Shown here in pieces: positions 30,064-40,132 of a DNA stretch of 64,000 bases. Under the pieces are notes generated by a model. That model was not told the DNA's origin. It did not search any database and was given only the letters and a program-made list of their open reading frames with translations. Position 1 is the first letter of the stretch. Each line of letters opens with the position of its first letter. The stretch comes from Tritrichomonas musculus (Eukaryota; Parabasalia; Tritrichomonadida; Tritrichomonadidae). Location: contig JAPFFF010000015.1 in the NCBI GenBank assembly GCA_039105265.1, positions 248,001 through 312,000 of the forward strand. The letters run 5' to 3'. The position numbers were made by a program, and so were the translations under genes.

Positions 30064-31027
30064 GCACTTTTCCGAGATTTTATTCTGAAAAAGTTTGTCT
30101 ATCAAATTTAGTTGCACTTTCCAGAGAAATCCCTCTCAAAAAGTTGAAAAAATTGAAAAAGAAAAGAAGAATTAAGGAAATAAATGCTTTTATTAATAAA
30201 ATAATGAGAAGAATCATGTAATGAAATGAGATAATGCTATTTGCACACATATAATCCAACGAACTATTAATAGTCTAGTAATAAATAATGAATATCAGTT
30301 TAACTAGTGATTGATACCAGCGTAGCATCTTTTATTTCTATTTATCAAATCCAAATAATTAGATTTTAGAGAATTTTCGCAAATTACTTTGTCAAATCTA
30401 TTGTAAATATATTTCTTATTAGGTTGGAAAGTAAAAATTGCTTGACATTGAATTTCTAGCACTATTATGATTGCTATATGGTTATATTAGCAGATATATA
30501 TAGATTTATTTTCAAGTGGAGCAAAGATCTTGTTGGAAAAAATTTTTAAACGTGAAGCCACGACGATTAAAAATCATTCAAAATAAAAAAAGAAAAAAGA
30601 TAAAATAGACGCGTTATTTATAAAATATTTAAAACCTTCAGGCATACTGATATATGTTTATTAAATGCGTATATGTTTCTGGGCTTGAAAATAAAATGAT
30701 ATATAATTATCTCAACTAGATTGGAATAAATATAGAAGTGTTTCAAATTTCTAGTTGCTCTTGATGTATTGAACTGAACAGTTTGTCATCTTGTATTAAA
30801 AAATATTTTTTAATACATATTCCAAACAAAAGAAAAAGAAATCTTTTAATAAGTAACTGGCATTAACTTAACGGAATCATCTTGCACCTACGAGCTTAGT
30901 TTGAGCGATATAATAATGTAACTAATGAATAATGTGGATGTACTTTATGTAAACAACAATAAAAAAGTATGGCCGTGACGATTATTTTTTATTCAAAAAA
31001 ATTGAGAACAAAATCTCGGAAAAGTGC
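30064..31027. mobile_element. ~0.96-kb non-autonomous element nested in the recombinase gene
   Basis: Bounded by 23-bp inverted repeats differing at one position: GCACTTTTCCGAGATTTTAT continuing to 30086, and its complement at 31005-31027. The recombinase N- and C-terminal parts lie immediately on either side, so this element inserted after the recombinase element. No long open frame is present, hence non-autonomous. The similarity of the ends may continue a few bases outward (AGAAATTT). Confidence 0.65.
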
Positions 31028-31039
31028 AAATTTCTAAGT

Positions 31040-31321
31040 CTATCGCTTTTTGAATTCATTTGATAGTATTGAATTTGGTAAATCGTTACTTTTAAAAAAG
31101 TGAGAAATTCCAGTAATATATGATTTTAACGTATTTATAGTTATTCCGTGTTTTGCTTGATAAGTAATAAACACTTTTATTTTTTCTATAGATATTGGAT
31201 AAGGTGGTTGTTTAAATTGTTCCATAATTAATTCATACACTCTTAAATTTTTATCATATGTATTTTTCGAACTTTTTGCAATAGAATTTTCAGAGTATTG
31301 CTCTGATTGTTGAAGATACAT
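31040..31321 (-). pseudogene. Tyrosine recombinase, N-terminal (SAM-like) part
   Basis: The visible peptide SSKNTYDKNLRVYELIMEQF, then PISIEKIKVFITYQAKHGIT and LKSYITGISHFFKSNDLPN, has the core-binding four-helix pattern of phage-integrase/tyrosine recombinases: T/Y-x-x-x-L-R/K-x-Y, L-x-x-Y-L/I-x-x-I-x-x-x-H. It ends where the nested element begins. The catalytic part lies on the far side of that element. Not functional as it stands. Confidence 0.6.
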
Positions 31322-31815
31322 ATTAAAATCAGGTTTTTCATTATCATTATTTTGACATTGCTGTTGTTGCTGTTGTTGTGGATGTTTTTGTTGAATAAAT
31401 TATGGCATTTGCTGTTGATTGTTGTATTGTTGTTGAGTCATATATTGATTTAAATTTATCTGATTTTGAAACAGAAAGTTAAACATAGTGTTCTGTTGGT
31501 TAAAAGGCTGTGCTAAATCTTGTCCTCAGTTTTCATTGTATGGATTTGAACTAATATGTCTAAAAGTTGCTTGACCAAACATAAGATAAAAATAAAAATG
31601 GCAGATTCAATTTTTTAACTTTTTGAGAGGATCCGACCAAAAAAAAATTGGTGATTGTTTGAGAGGAAGGTTCAAAAAGTGGACACATTTGAGAGATTTG
31701 GAAATTTTGTTTGAAAGAAACTTTTTGATAAATTTTTGATCACCCAATTGAAAATCTTTTATTCGTTTTTTTTTTTTTTTTTTTTAAAGCTTAAAACAAT
31801 TTTTTGTTTTTATTC

Positions 31816-34003
31816 ATGAGCAAAAATCAATATGATGTAGAATGTTCTTTTTTAGTTACTAATTCCAGGTAGTATTTTAAAACTCAGAATTTATGATCAT
31901 GAATTTTCTGGATGCGAGTTATTTGTTTCAATCGATTCTCAAAAGAAATGTTTTTATGGAAAAATTCAGACAAGTGCAAAAACGATTGATTTTAATCGCA
32001 GCAGGCATTTGATTGCATCAATTGATCCTTCAATATCTCAACAACCTGTTGTTAATTTATCGTTTTTAGCAAAAAAACCTCATGTTGAATTTTTTGCATC
32101 AAAAGATATATATAATATATTGATTCGAGCCACCTCAATTGAATCTAATATTATGGAATCTATGTCTATTTTAATGAAATCAAAATCACATAAGAATGTG
32201 GCCGAAATATTTTTTACTTTAATAATTAATTTATCATATTTTTCTCCGATTAGATCGTTTGTAGTTCGTGCCCCCGAAATACGAGCTAAACCATCAATTT
32301 TTACACCAGATACCAGATTTAATCCATCAAAAGCATTAAGTCAAGAGCTTTCTAAGCTATCTTCCTCAAAAAGAATCAAACTTAATTATCAGTTATCACC
32401 TAAGCAGGATCATAAGCTTTTTGATACTTTATCCAATCAAATATTTAATGAAACGTCATCATCTGATTTTGATAATGGATCTTTTGTTGCATCTTCCCAA
32501 GTCGAAATGATCACAGAGCCACCAAATTCTTCAAGTCATTCAGCACATCGAAAACATCCAAGTTCAGCGTTTAATGATAGCAATGCTTTCGATTATAGCA
32601 GCAACACTGAACGCATAAAGAAATCGAATGATAATAAAGATGGTGAAAAAATAGGATTTAATCAAAATCAAAATCAGCAAGTTAATTCAAACCTAAACTT
32701 AAATCCAGCCTCTAATAAACTTCAAGTTGAACGAATAAAAACCCCTGAAACAAAAAATTCGCAAAGCATGTTAACTGACGTTGGAAAGCCTAGTGTGAGA
32801 AAGCCCGTTTCATGGAGGAAAGGAAAGAAGCCTGAATTTATGAAAAGTGATAAAGAAAGCGACGCTGATTCAAAACTTCCTTCTCTTGAAGACTCACAAT
32901 CGAACGAAATAACTTCGTCTATATCTACTGATAACAAAGATAATATACGACAATCTGATAAATCAGATAAAGATGAAAAGAATAGTAATGATTACGAAGA
33001 AGATAAAATTGGAAAAGTGCCTGAATTAAATAATCCAGCCAACAAGCCTCCAATAAACTTATCTCCTATTTTTGATATTTTAAATTCAAATCCTCACCTT
33101 TCTCCTCGCTTGCCTCATTTGGATCATACAAAAATATCACTATCTGTCCAGCAGCAAATTGAAAAGAAAGATGACAAAAATATTATTGGAAATGATAGTG
33201 ATCTGAGTAAAAACCAAAACAGTCAAAAATCGGAAAGCAAAGATGAAAGTGATAATAAAAAAGAAAAAACTGATGATGAAAATGATTCAATTGATTTTTC
33301 ATTTGAATCTGAGAAAAAAGATGAAACAGATAACAAGAAGGATTCATCTAGTCGAGCAAATACATCGGATAAAAAAGATGGCTCTGACATCAAAAAAGAT
33401 TCAATTGATATATCAATTGGATCTGATAAAAAAGATAACTCAGACGATATTAAAGACTCAATAGATATATCGATTGCATCAGAAAAGAAAGAAAACTCAG
33501 ATAATAAAAAGGATTCAACCAGCATATCAAATGTATCCGATAAAAAAGACGACTCAGAAGATAAAAAAGACTCAATAGATATATCAATTGGATCTGATAA
33601 AAAAGATGACTCAGAAGATAAAAAAGACTCAATAGATATATCAATTGCATCAGAAAAGAAAGATGATGATGATAAAAAAGATTCAGTTGATATATTAATT
33701 GAATCTGATGAAAAAGAGAAGCAAGATTCTGATAAGAAGGAAGATAAAAAGGAAAGTAGTGATGATGAAAATATAATCATTGATGATTTTGCATCTGATT
33801 TTGATAATTCTGATAAAAAATCTTCTCATTCAGATAAGGCAACCGAGTCAGATAAAAAATCAGATAAATCAGATTCAATAGAAATAAAATCTGAAGATGA
33901 GAAAAAAGATGAAGATGAGAAAAAAGATGAAAATGAGAAAAAAGATGAAAATGAGAAAAAAGAAAGCAGTGAATCTGATGATGACGACGAAGATTTCTTT
34001 TAA
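31816..34003 (+). CDS. C2-like N-terminal domain protein with long acidic repeats; probable 25-nt intron
   Basis: The long frame has no ATG before a stop at 31853-31855, yet it is clearly coding upstream of its first Met (KLRIYDHEFSGCELFVSIDS). An ATG at 31816 opens MSKNQYDVEC in another frame. Removing 31844-31868 joins the two exactly in phase (28 + 2135 nt = 720 codons plus stop), giving MSKNQYDVEC followed by SILKLRIYDH. The first ~180 residues look like a beta-rich, C2-like domain with a helical end, and the rest is disordered. From about residue 380 it is extremely D/K/S-rich, with repeats of 18-22 residues such as KKDSIDISIGSDKKDDSED, some encoded by near-identical 57-bp units. N-terminal C2-like plus disordered tail occurs in cytoskeletal/membrane adaptors, but the function is unknown. 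If the intron is wrong, the gene is a frameshifted one. Confidence 0.75.
31844..31868 (+). other. Candidate 25-nt spliceosomal intron
   Basis: GTTCTT at the 5' end, and at the 3' end ACTAATTCCAG, which resembles the trichomonad arrangement in which the branch site (ACTAAC) lies directly against the 3' splice site (ACACAG). Splicing restores a continuous reading frame with a proper ATG. Retention brings a stop (TAG) after 18 codons from the ATG. Confidence 0.55.
33551..33664 (+). repeat. Tandem 57-bp coding repeat
   Basis: Units 33551-33607 and 33608-33664 are almost identical (each starts GACTCAGAAGATAAAAAAGA), and more diverged copies lie on both sides (about 33350-33700). They encode the 19-residue acidic repeat of the protein. 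Near-identity at the DNA level suggests recent expansion or homogenisation. Confidence 0.75.
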
Positions 34004-34006
34004 GTT

Positions 34007-34500
34007 CTCAATTGACTGCAAACCTCCAGAAAAGGATAAGAAATTGAAAGTTAAGCGTGAAATCATTGTATTTTGTTTGAAAATAAATATTTTTTATCGA
34101 TTTTAAATTTTTTTTTCTCCGATACCTCTCTCTCAATTCACAATCTGATAATTATTTTATAGAGGCTTTGGTTTTGGAATCAGAGCGTATTTTTGATAAA
34201 AATTTTATTCAAACCATGATCTGTTAATCATGAAGCTTGTGACTAATTGGATTTCAAAAAATATGATGATTAGTAAGACAAATTGAAGCTTTTTATTTAC
34301 CATCCTATATTAGAATAGTGCTTATATAATGTTTAAGCAATGATTAATGTTAATTATGTTAGACAGTGTTACTGATACTCTGTTCCCTCCATCCTGTCTA
34401 ATGCGTGAATCAGCTACTTTCGACATCTATAATCCATTATGATAACCAAAATCATGTTGATTATATCTAAATCGTAAACTAACTCACTTGAGATTAAAAT
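34007..34500. other. Spacer between acidic gene and virus-like block
   Basis: AT-rich, no gene seen. Near 34380-34500 the composition becomes less AT-biased, foreshadowing the virus-like block. Confidence 0.35.
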
Positions 34501-35218
34501 TATTATTTTATCATCTCATAATAATGATATGACGACCGAATTTGAATTCAGCAACAAACCAACTGAATCAATCATAAATGTCTATCTTGAATGGTCCACC
34601 AATAACATCAACAATGTCGATGAGTTACTCTAATCACTTGGTCAGTATTTGGATGATATGAACAACAATCCAGGTACGAGATTCTCGGAGCAGGTACCTG
34701 TGCCGTTTCATAGATGGTGAGCAGTAGTGAGAACCATCCTGGAGAAATAATTTTTATTATTTTTTTTTTTATCTTTGTTAGGAGTTAGGGTTGACGCTGG
34801 GGGAGACAGCACACGAGGAAACCGACTCCTATATACTACTTATACAGGTTATCCATGTTTACCATATTATATTTTATTTCATCTAACGCAGCATTAACTT
34901 CATCAACAGTTGGGAAATCATTTAATGTAGATGCCATAGAAGCATCATTATTATGTGAACTGGCAGCCAAAGCATTAATCTTTTTATGTATTGCATCTAT
35001 ATCACAGGTATATGCAAAATCATTAATAGTGAACGTCATATTCCTCTTGCATGAATTTCCCTGGATAACAACCCCTGATATTTTGGATGTATGAGTACTA
35101 TGAATGGTAATTATATTGCCATTCTTCTCATAAGTATTTATCCACGATGCCCTAAATTCTTCACTTCTGGCTAGAGGTTAATGACGGCATCTCCTAATGT
35201 TATATTTTCTGTGACCTC

Positions 35219-35821
35219 TTAATATTCTGTTATCTCATCTTCCTCAAACTTGAAATAGCAATTCTTTTGAGCATTTGCTAAATATATTCTATATACAATC
35301 ATGCCATTGCTTATTGTATCTTCAGCAGTTAAAGTAATCGTTTTGCCATCAGTTTCTGCAACTACATCAATAGTGTCTTCTCTAGTTAATTCATTTTTTG
35401 ATACAACATTATTAATAATATTTGAATTTGTAAAATCATTTAATGCATCTATCTTCTTATGTAATACACTTATATCCCAAGTATATGCTAAATCATTTAG
35501 TGTAAAGTCCATATGTCTCAAACATGTATTTTCTTTAATCTGTATTCCACCAACACCATATTTATTTATATTTGATATAATAATTGTTTTATCATTCATG
35601 GTGCAGCTAAGGAAATCATCTTTTCCTTGGTAATCAATAGTTCCACCAGTAATATTAATCGTAACTATATTCTCATCATAATCAACATCATTGTATTCAC
35701 TAACTTTTTTGACCAAAAATCTCACTTTAATTGTTCCATCTGTTATTGTATCTTCTGCTTCCAAATGGACTTCTTTATTAACAAATTTACCAACGACATC
35801 TATTATGCCATCTTTAATCAA
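35219..35821 (-). pseudogene. Virus-like fibre-type protein piece with repeated modules
   Basis: A beta-rich sequence with two similar segments (LEAEDTITDGTIKVRFLV and LTAEDTISNGMIVYRIYL) and the NDLAYTWDISVLHKK module, which recurs in the piece at 34836-35039. The repetition is typical of fibre shafts. Part of the broken block. Confidence 0.45.
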
Positions 35822-36465
35822 TTGACTTTTTGAAATAAATCATTATGTATTACATTGATTCTTGTAGTTATTGCTTTAAATGTTGGTTTTAATGAACTTC
35901 TAAATCTATTACAAATATCCATTCCACCGTTAATTGTTGTGACTAATTTATCTGTGTCATCATATTCACTGTTAAATTTGATTGTTAGTGGAGAGGTGGT
36001 TTCTTTATTGTACCATTCAAGAATTGGAGTCAAGTCCGTAGTTGTCTTTACTGTTCTCATATATGGGTCCATCGGAATATCATGCAGTTCAGAACCATCT
36101 CCAATAATTTCTAGCATACTGGAACCAGCATCCAAACTAACATCTTCACTTATATCAGATAATAATCCTTGAAATTGTCCTCCAGTTTTTTGAAAACCAT
36201 TAACAGTTCTAGATGCTGTCTGAACTCCTAGAGCACTAAATTGTAATCCAAGGCTTGCACCTCCCATTACTGTTCCTGCAATACCAAATGCTAATGCAAC
36301 ATCAGCAACAATTTCTATTTGGTCTGTTTTTATTTTTAAATATTTGGTTTTATTTTGTTGGTCAACCATTTCTGAAGATAAATTGTTCACTTTATTTGTT
36401 AGGTATTTTACGTCATAATTCATCACGTCAACGTTATTAGTAACCAAATTAAAATCACTTCTCAT
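35818..36465 (-). pseudogene. Virus-like coiled-coil/glycine-alanine-rich structural protein piece
   Basis: The N-terminal part is a heptad-like helix (NVDVMNYDVKYLTNKVNNLS), followed by a hydrophobic Gly/Ala segment (VALAFGIAGTVMGGASLGLQ) that could insert into a membrane or trimer core, then beta-rich sequence with LTIKFNSEYDDTDKLVTT. It belongs to the fibre-type gene block and is considered a fossil piece. Confidence 0.45.
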
Positions 36466-37231
36466 CGTTGTAGTATTATCGGCAGAAATTATTTTTGATG
36501 AAGTTATATTGTAATCAGTGTATAATGTTGTTGCAGCATCAGGCCTTGGAATTATTTAATAAAATTGCTGTTTGATAATGTAATCGAAAGGATTTGTTAT
36601 TGAATCCCAATTTACTTCATCAACCGGGTGAGTATAATGTTTGTAAAGATAGAGCTCTATATTTTTATCAAAACTCTGTAAACAAGATACTTTATAATTT
36701 ATTTTCTCAATAGTATCTAATATTGCATCCAAATCAACATGTAATACACGATTTGTTTTATCAACATGATAAGAACCAGGTAAGAATTCTAATTTGTTGC
36801 TACTGGAGGGCAATTCGAATTTTATATCAGCAGGAAACCATGTTTTACTGGAATCTATTTCTGTTTTAACAGATACTTCGACTTTTCCTTCCGTCCATAA
36901 ATATTCAATAAAACTTTCAGTATTCTTTGTAATAAATTTTTGATTCCATGCATCGTGTTTACACATTATTTAGCATCCATGTGAACCAAACGGATCTTTA
37001 TTATCATTCTTCTTTAATTTGTAGATTACTTTTTCATTGCTTCTTCCTTTGATATTATCACCGTTCCATTTAGTTCCATCCCATGTTAATTTCTATTCTT
37101 TACCAAAGCAGTATTTTTTGAACACCAATTGCATATTGTTTGGGAAAACATAATTTGTTGGTATCTCATAAATCATTTTATAGTATTCATCTTCATCGAT
37201 AATGTTTGTTGGTTTGTAGAAATAATATATA

Positions 37232-38535
37232 GGGGTTAAAAAAAGTTCTGACCCCCCCTTTGTTTTTTGACAAATAATTAAGATAATTAAAATTAATTTT
37301 TATTGTTTAATATAATACTCTCCATTGTTGCTTATTACCCAGTTTAATCTTTCAATCCATTCTTGAAAGACTGATTGGAGCTCTTCGAAAGTCACTTCAT
37401 TAAAAAGTGACTGTATTTCTGAGATGAGTTCTTCTGGGCTCTCTAACTTTTTTTCCTCAAGCAGTTGCTTAATTCGTCCAAAGAGCCAGAAATCACACGG
37501 GCTTAAATCTGGAGAATAAGCCGGGTGATCAACTCTTTTGAGTCTATGATCACTCAAAAATTCACTTGTTTTCGAACCGTTGTGAATTCTGCTGTTATCC
37601 ATATGCAGAATGAACTGTTTAATTCGGATATTATGATCTCCATGATGAATGAATTGGCAAATTTCATCAAGAATATTGGTAATGAAATATTCTTGATTGA
37701 ATTTGATCCCTTTTGGAAGTGCATCAATACATATTAAACGGTCTCCACTGAAAGCAATTGTGATCATGCATTTTTTTGAACCAATTTTTTTCAGAACTCT
37801 TGGTGGAACTTTTTCAATTGATGGTGCATACATAGCATTTGTTTCATAATCAAAATAGAACCATGATTCATCTAAGGTTATTAGTGAGATGAAATTATTT
37901 TCTTGACAAGAGTACAATGTTTTCAAAAGTGCTCTTGATTTTTCAACTCGTTCGATCTTATTTTCCGGGGTGAGTTGATGAGGGACCCATCTTCTGATAA
38001 ACCTTTTCAAATGAAGGACATCGGTTAAATTGAAAATAACCGTTGGAACAGAGCAACATAATCGTGATGCAATACTTTTTGCAGTTGAATAAGGTTCATC
38101 TTGCAAAATGGCTGAAATAGTATCAGATATATCCAAATTTGGCCTTCCTTCGCGTTCTAAATCATTGCATGATAAATCTCCACTTTTGAACCTGTTGACC
38201 CATCGTTGGATTGTTGACATACTAAGAGCGTCATCTTCTAATGTATCTGTTAACTCTGTTGTAATTTTTTTGTATCCCCATCCTTTCAGGAAGAAATACT
38301 TGATAACAATTCTTTGCTCGCGATTATCCATTTTATTTTAAACGTAAAAAATGAAAATTTTAAACGCATGATCTTTCAAAAAAGCTGTTTTTTGAGATGA
38401 TGAATAATTAATTTTTAGAAGTTTTTATTTAAGAATGATCATTATCATCTATACTATCTAAATATAGAATAAAACCAAATTTTGGGCAAGCAGGTGTCAA
38501 AAAACAGAGGGGGGGTCAGAACTTTTTTTAACCCC
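37232..38535 (-). mobile_element. Mariner transposon, apparently complete
   Basis: Inverted repeats of 42 bp (counting one A of the TA site) with one mismatch, starting AGGGGTTAAAAAAAGTTCTG at the left and mirrored at the right end. They are flanked by TA (37230-37231 and 38536-38537), the mariner target. It carries an uninterrupted transposase gene. Insertion into the virus-like block is evident, because flanking structural-type frames lie on both sides. Near-identical ends and an intact gene indicate a recent, possibly still active copy. Confidence 0.92.
37300..38331 (-). CDS. Mariner-family transposase (DD34D)
   Basis: 343 aa, the standard mariner length. The N-terminal paired HTH region has VIKYFFLKGWGYKKITTEL and MSTIQRWVNRFKSGD, then the GRP-like linker EREGRPNLD and the second HTH. 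The catalytic triad is visible: Asp in ITLDESWFYFDY, Asp in ILHMDNSRIHNG and Asp in YSPDLSPCDFWLFG. The last two are separated by 34 residues (DD34D, the mariner signature). WVPHQLTPENK matches the conserved WVPHxL motif. It cuts and pastes the element at TA sites. All key residues are present. Confidence 0.95.
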   Translation of the reverse strand: MDNREQRIVIKYFFLKGWGYKKITTELTDTLEDDALSMSTIQRWVNRFKSGDLSCNDLEREGRPNLDISDTISAILQDEPYSTAKSIASRLCCSVPTVIFNLTDVLHLKRFIRRWVPHQLTPENKIERVEKSRALLKTLYSCQENNFISLITLDESWFYFDYETNAMYAPSIEKVPPRVLKKIGSKKCMITIAFSGDRLICIDALPKGIKFNQEYFITNILDEICQFIHHGDHNIRIKQFILHMDNSRIHNGSKTSEFLSDHRLKRVDHPAYSPDLSPCDFWLFGRIKQLLEEKKLESPEELISEIQSLFNEVTFEELQSVFQEWIERLNWVISNNGEYYIKQ

Positions 38536-38949
38536 TATATATCTGATTTCTATAATTTTAATGCATTATCAGCTTCGATAATATCACACTTAACTACTGG
38601 TTTTGTTGAAACTAAAGCATCTTGTGAAGGTTCATATTTAATTGATAGCTCACCTCTTAAATATAGGTTGTATGGATTAAAATCTAGTTCTTTGTCAAAG
38701 ACAATTGATGTTGTGTCTGATATTTCCGATGAATTGTATAAATAGCAACCATTTTCTCTCTTGATAATTATTGGTGCAACAAATTTTTTTTTGATAGGTA
38801 TATATATAAAATTCTTTGATATAATTTCCTTGCTCATCATATACTACATTCTTTCTCAAAGTAATTTTGAAAATATTAGTGTGCTCTTTCATCGACAATA
38901 ATTTTGTTTTTAATTCAGTAGGGATATCAATGGTTAAGATATTAAACTG

Positions 38950-39578
38950 GTTTCACTAAATCGGAACGCTTTTTGAAATAAATTTTCACTTTTTATTAAA
39001 GTTTATTCAATTTTTTTTATTTCACATGAACAAATATAAATTTAAAAAGTTAAAAAACAAATAACTTTTCGTTCCGATTTAATGAAAGTTTTTTTTATTT
39101 AGAATAACTAGAATCTGGCTCACTTGATTCATTGTCAACATAAGATAATATTGGGATTTCGTTAATAGCTAAAGTTTCTACTTGCTCGTTGTCTTCTGGA
39201 ATCAGTATATATGGAATGAGATAATTTATTTTGAAAATATCTTGCAATTGTGAAGCGCGATGTCTAGGATCTGTTAAAATAGTTTTGACATTAAAATTAA
39301 AGTGTTCATTATTAAATCTTTTGGGAAGTCCAGGAGGATTTCCAGTTTCATCTCTAGAAATTCGTGTTATCCTATTGTGCGACACTCGTAAAGCTCTTAT
39401 TTGCTTTGTATTCATTCCTTCATCAATCATACTATGTATTTGCTCATCTGTGTATCTTTTCTTTTTGGTAAAATAAACAAAGAAAATAAGAGAAAAAATT
39501 AATATAATATTGAAAAAGTTTAAATTTATTCAATTTGATAAAAAACAAAAAAATTGAATCGTTCCGATTTAATGAAAC
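38950..39578 (-). mobile_element. Small HTH-encoding element with 19-bp inverted repeats
   Basis: GTTTCACTAAATCGGAACG at 38950-38968 and its complement (one mismatch) at 39560-39578 define a 629-bp element. A third, internal copy in the right-end orientation lies at 39070-39088, just past the end of the open frame, suggesting a rearranged or internally duplicated end. It interrupts the virus-like block. No convincing target duplication is seen. Confidence 0.6.
39095..39430 (-). CDS. HTH protein of the small element (transposase N-terminus-like)
   Basis: 111 aa from ATG 39430, and the frame is open further upstream (KKKRYTDEQIHS). It reads as a helix-turn-helix: MIDEGMNTKQIRALRVSHNRITRISRD, then PPGLPKRFN. 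This is like the DNA-binding N-termini of DDE transposases common in Tritrichomonas. No catalytic DDE domain follows, so the element is a deletion derivative or encodes only a DNA-binding protein. Confidence 0.5.
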   Translation of the reverse strand: MIDEGMNTKQIRALRVSHNRITRISRDETGNPPGLPKRFNNEHFNFNVKTILTDPRHRASQLQDIFKINYLIPYILIPEDNEQVETLAINEIPILSYVDNESSEPDSSYSK

Positions 39579-40132
39579 AAGTTTATATTTTTTGGTGATA
39601 TCAGTATCATCTAATCGAATTGTTTTTTCCGGTGAACTTGGTTTGATATCATCATTTTTGATTTCATATGCAGAATAGCCATTGTTAATCGTAAATTGGA
39701 ATCACCTGATGAAGAGGATGGATGATTTTTAATATGATTGTTTAATTTAAGTGTTAACTTATAAATAGTATCAACAATTGAATATTTATTTGGAGTAAAG
39801 ATTTCTTCTAATCCATCAGGCAAATCATCTTCTTCTTACAATAATCTGTCCTTCAAATTAATCATAAATGTGCGTTCATTATTGCATTTGCTAAAAAAAT
39901 GGGGATTGAGGTACGAAGTACCGGAATCACCATTTCTATATACTACTTATTTTCACTTTTCGATTCCTTCATATTTAACTATGTGTACGTTTAATAACTG
40001 TTAATTTGATGGTCAAATTTTAAATTCTATGAGATCTCAGAAACGTCCCTCTTAAATTTTCAAAAAAATCCACTTTTTTAACATAAAAAAAGTTACATTT
40101 TTATAAAAAATCTTTTTGCTGAAATAATACCT

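Larger units (their letters stand above)
29324..31699 (-). mobile_element. Tyrosine-recombinase transposon with long terminal inverted repeats
   Basis: The two ends are long inverted repeats (about 29324-29412 and 31615-31699, roughly 85-89 bp with small differences). They share AAATCTCTCAAATG, TCCACTTTTTGAAC, TTCCTCTCAAA and TTGGTCGGATCCTCTC. Inside, on the minus strand, are pieces of a tyrosine recombinase: an N-terminal SAM-like DNA-binding part near 31040-31321 with a Q-rich leader to its right, and a C-terminal catalytic part near 29480-30050. The gene is broken and also split by a second element (about 30064-31027). Cryptons carry such recombinases but usually lack inverted repeats, so this combination is unusual. 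No capsid gene is seen. A target duplication is not clear (AAATTTT occurs at both flanks with an offset). Confidence 0.7.
34500..39960 (-). mobile_element. Virus-like (Maverick/Polinton-type) fibre-gene block, broken, with two nested transposons
   Basis: A run of minus-strand open frames of less AT-rich composition encodes structural-type proteins: repeated modules around NDLAYTWDISVLHKKIDAL (35,5 kb) and NDFAYTCDIDAIHKKINAL (34,9 kb), beta-rich EDTITDGTIKVRFLV units, a coiled coil plus glycine/alanine segment (35818-36465), and further beta-rich pieces at 36556-36966, 38550-38840 and 39611-39823. These resemble the fibre or minor surface proteins of giant DNA elements. Mavericks are abundant in trichomonads, which is why I suggest that family. 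No polymerase, integrase, protease, ATPase or capsid gene and no long terminal repeats are in view, so the limits are approximate. It is broken in several places and interrupted by a mariner (37232-38535) and a small element (38950-39578). Age: old, but the nested mariner is young. Confidence 0.5.

Noticed and set aside
33223-33780. 185-codon frame opposite the acidic repeats
   Set aside because: It is the antisense shadow of the D/K/S repeat array (S/F/L-rich), which lacks stops because of the repeat.
34500-39960. Calling complete Maverick limits for the fibre block
   Set aside because: No long terminal inverted repeats, integrase, polymerase or capsid gene are visible, so only a fibre-gene remnant with approximate limits is reported.
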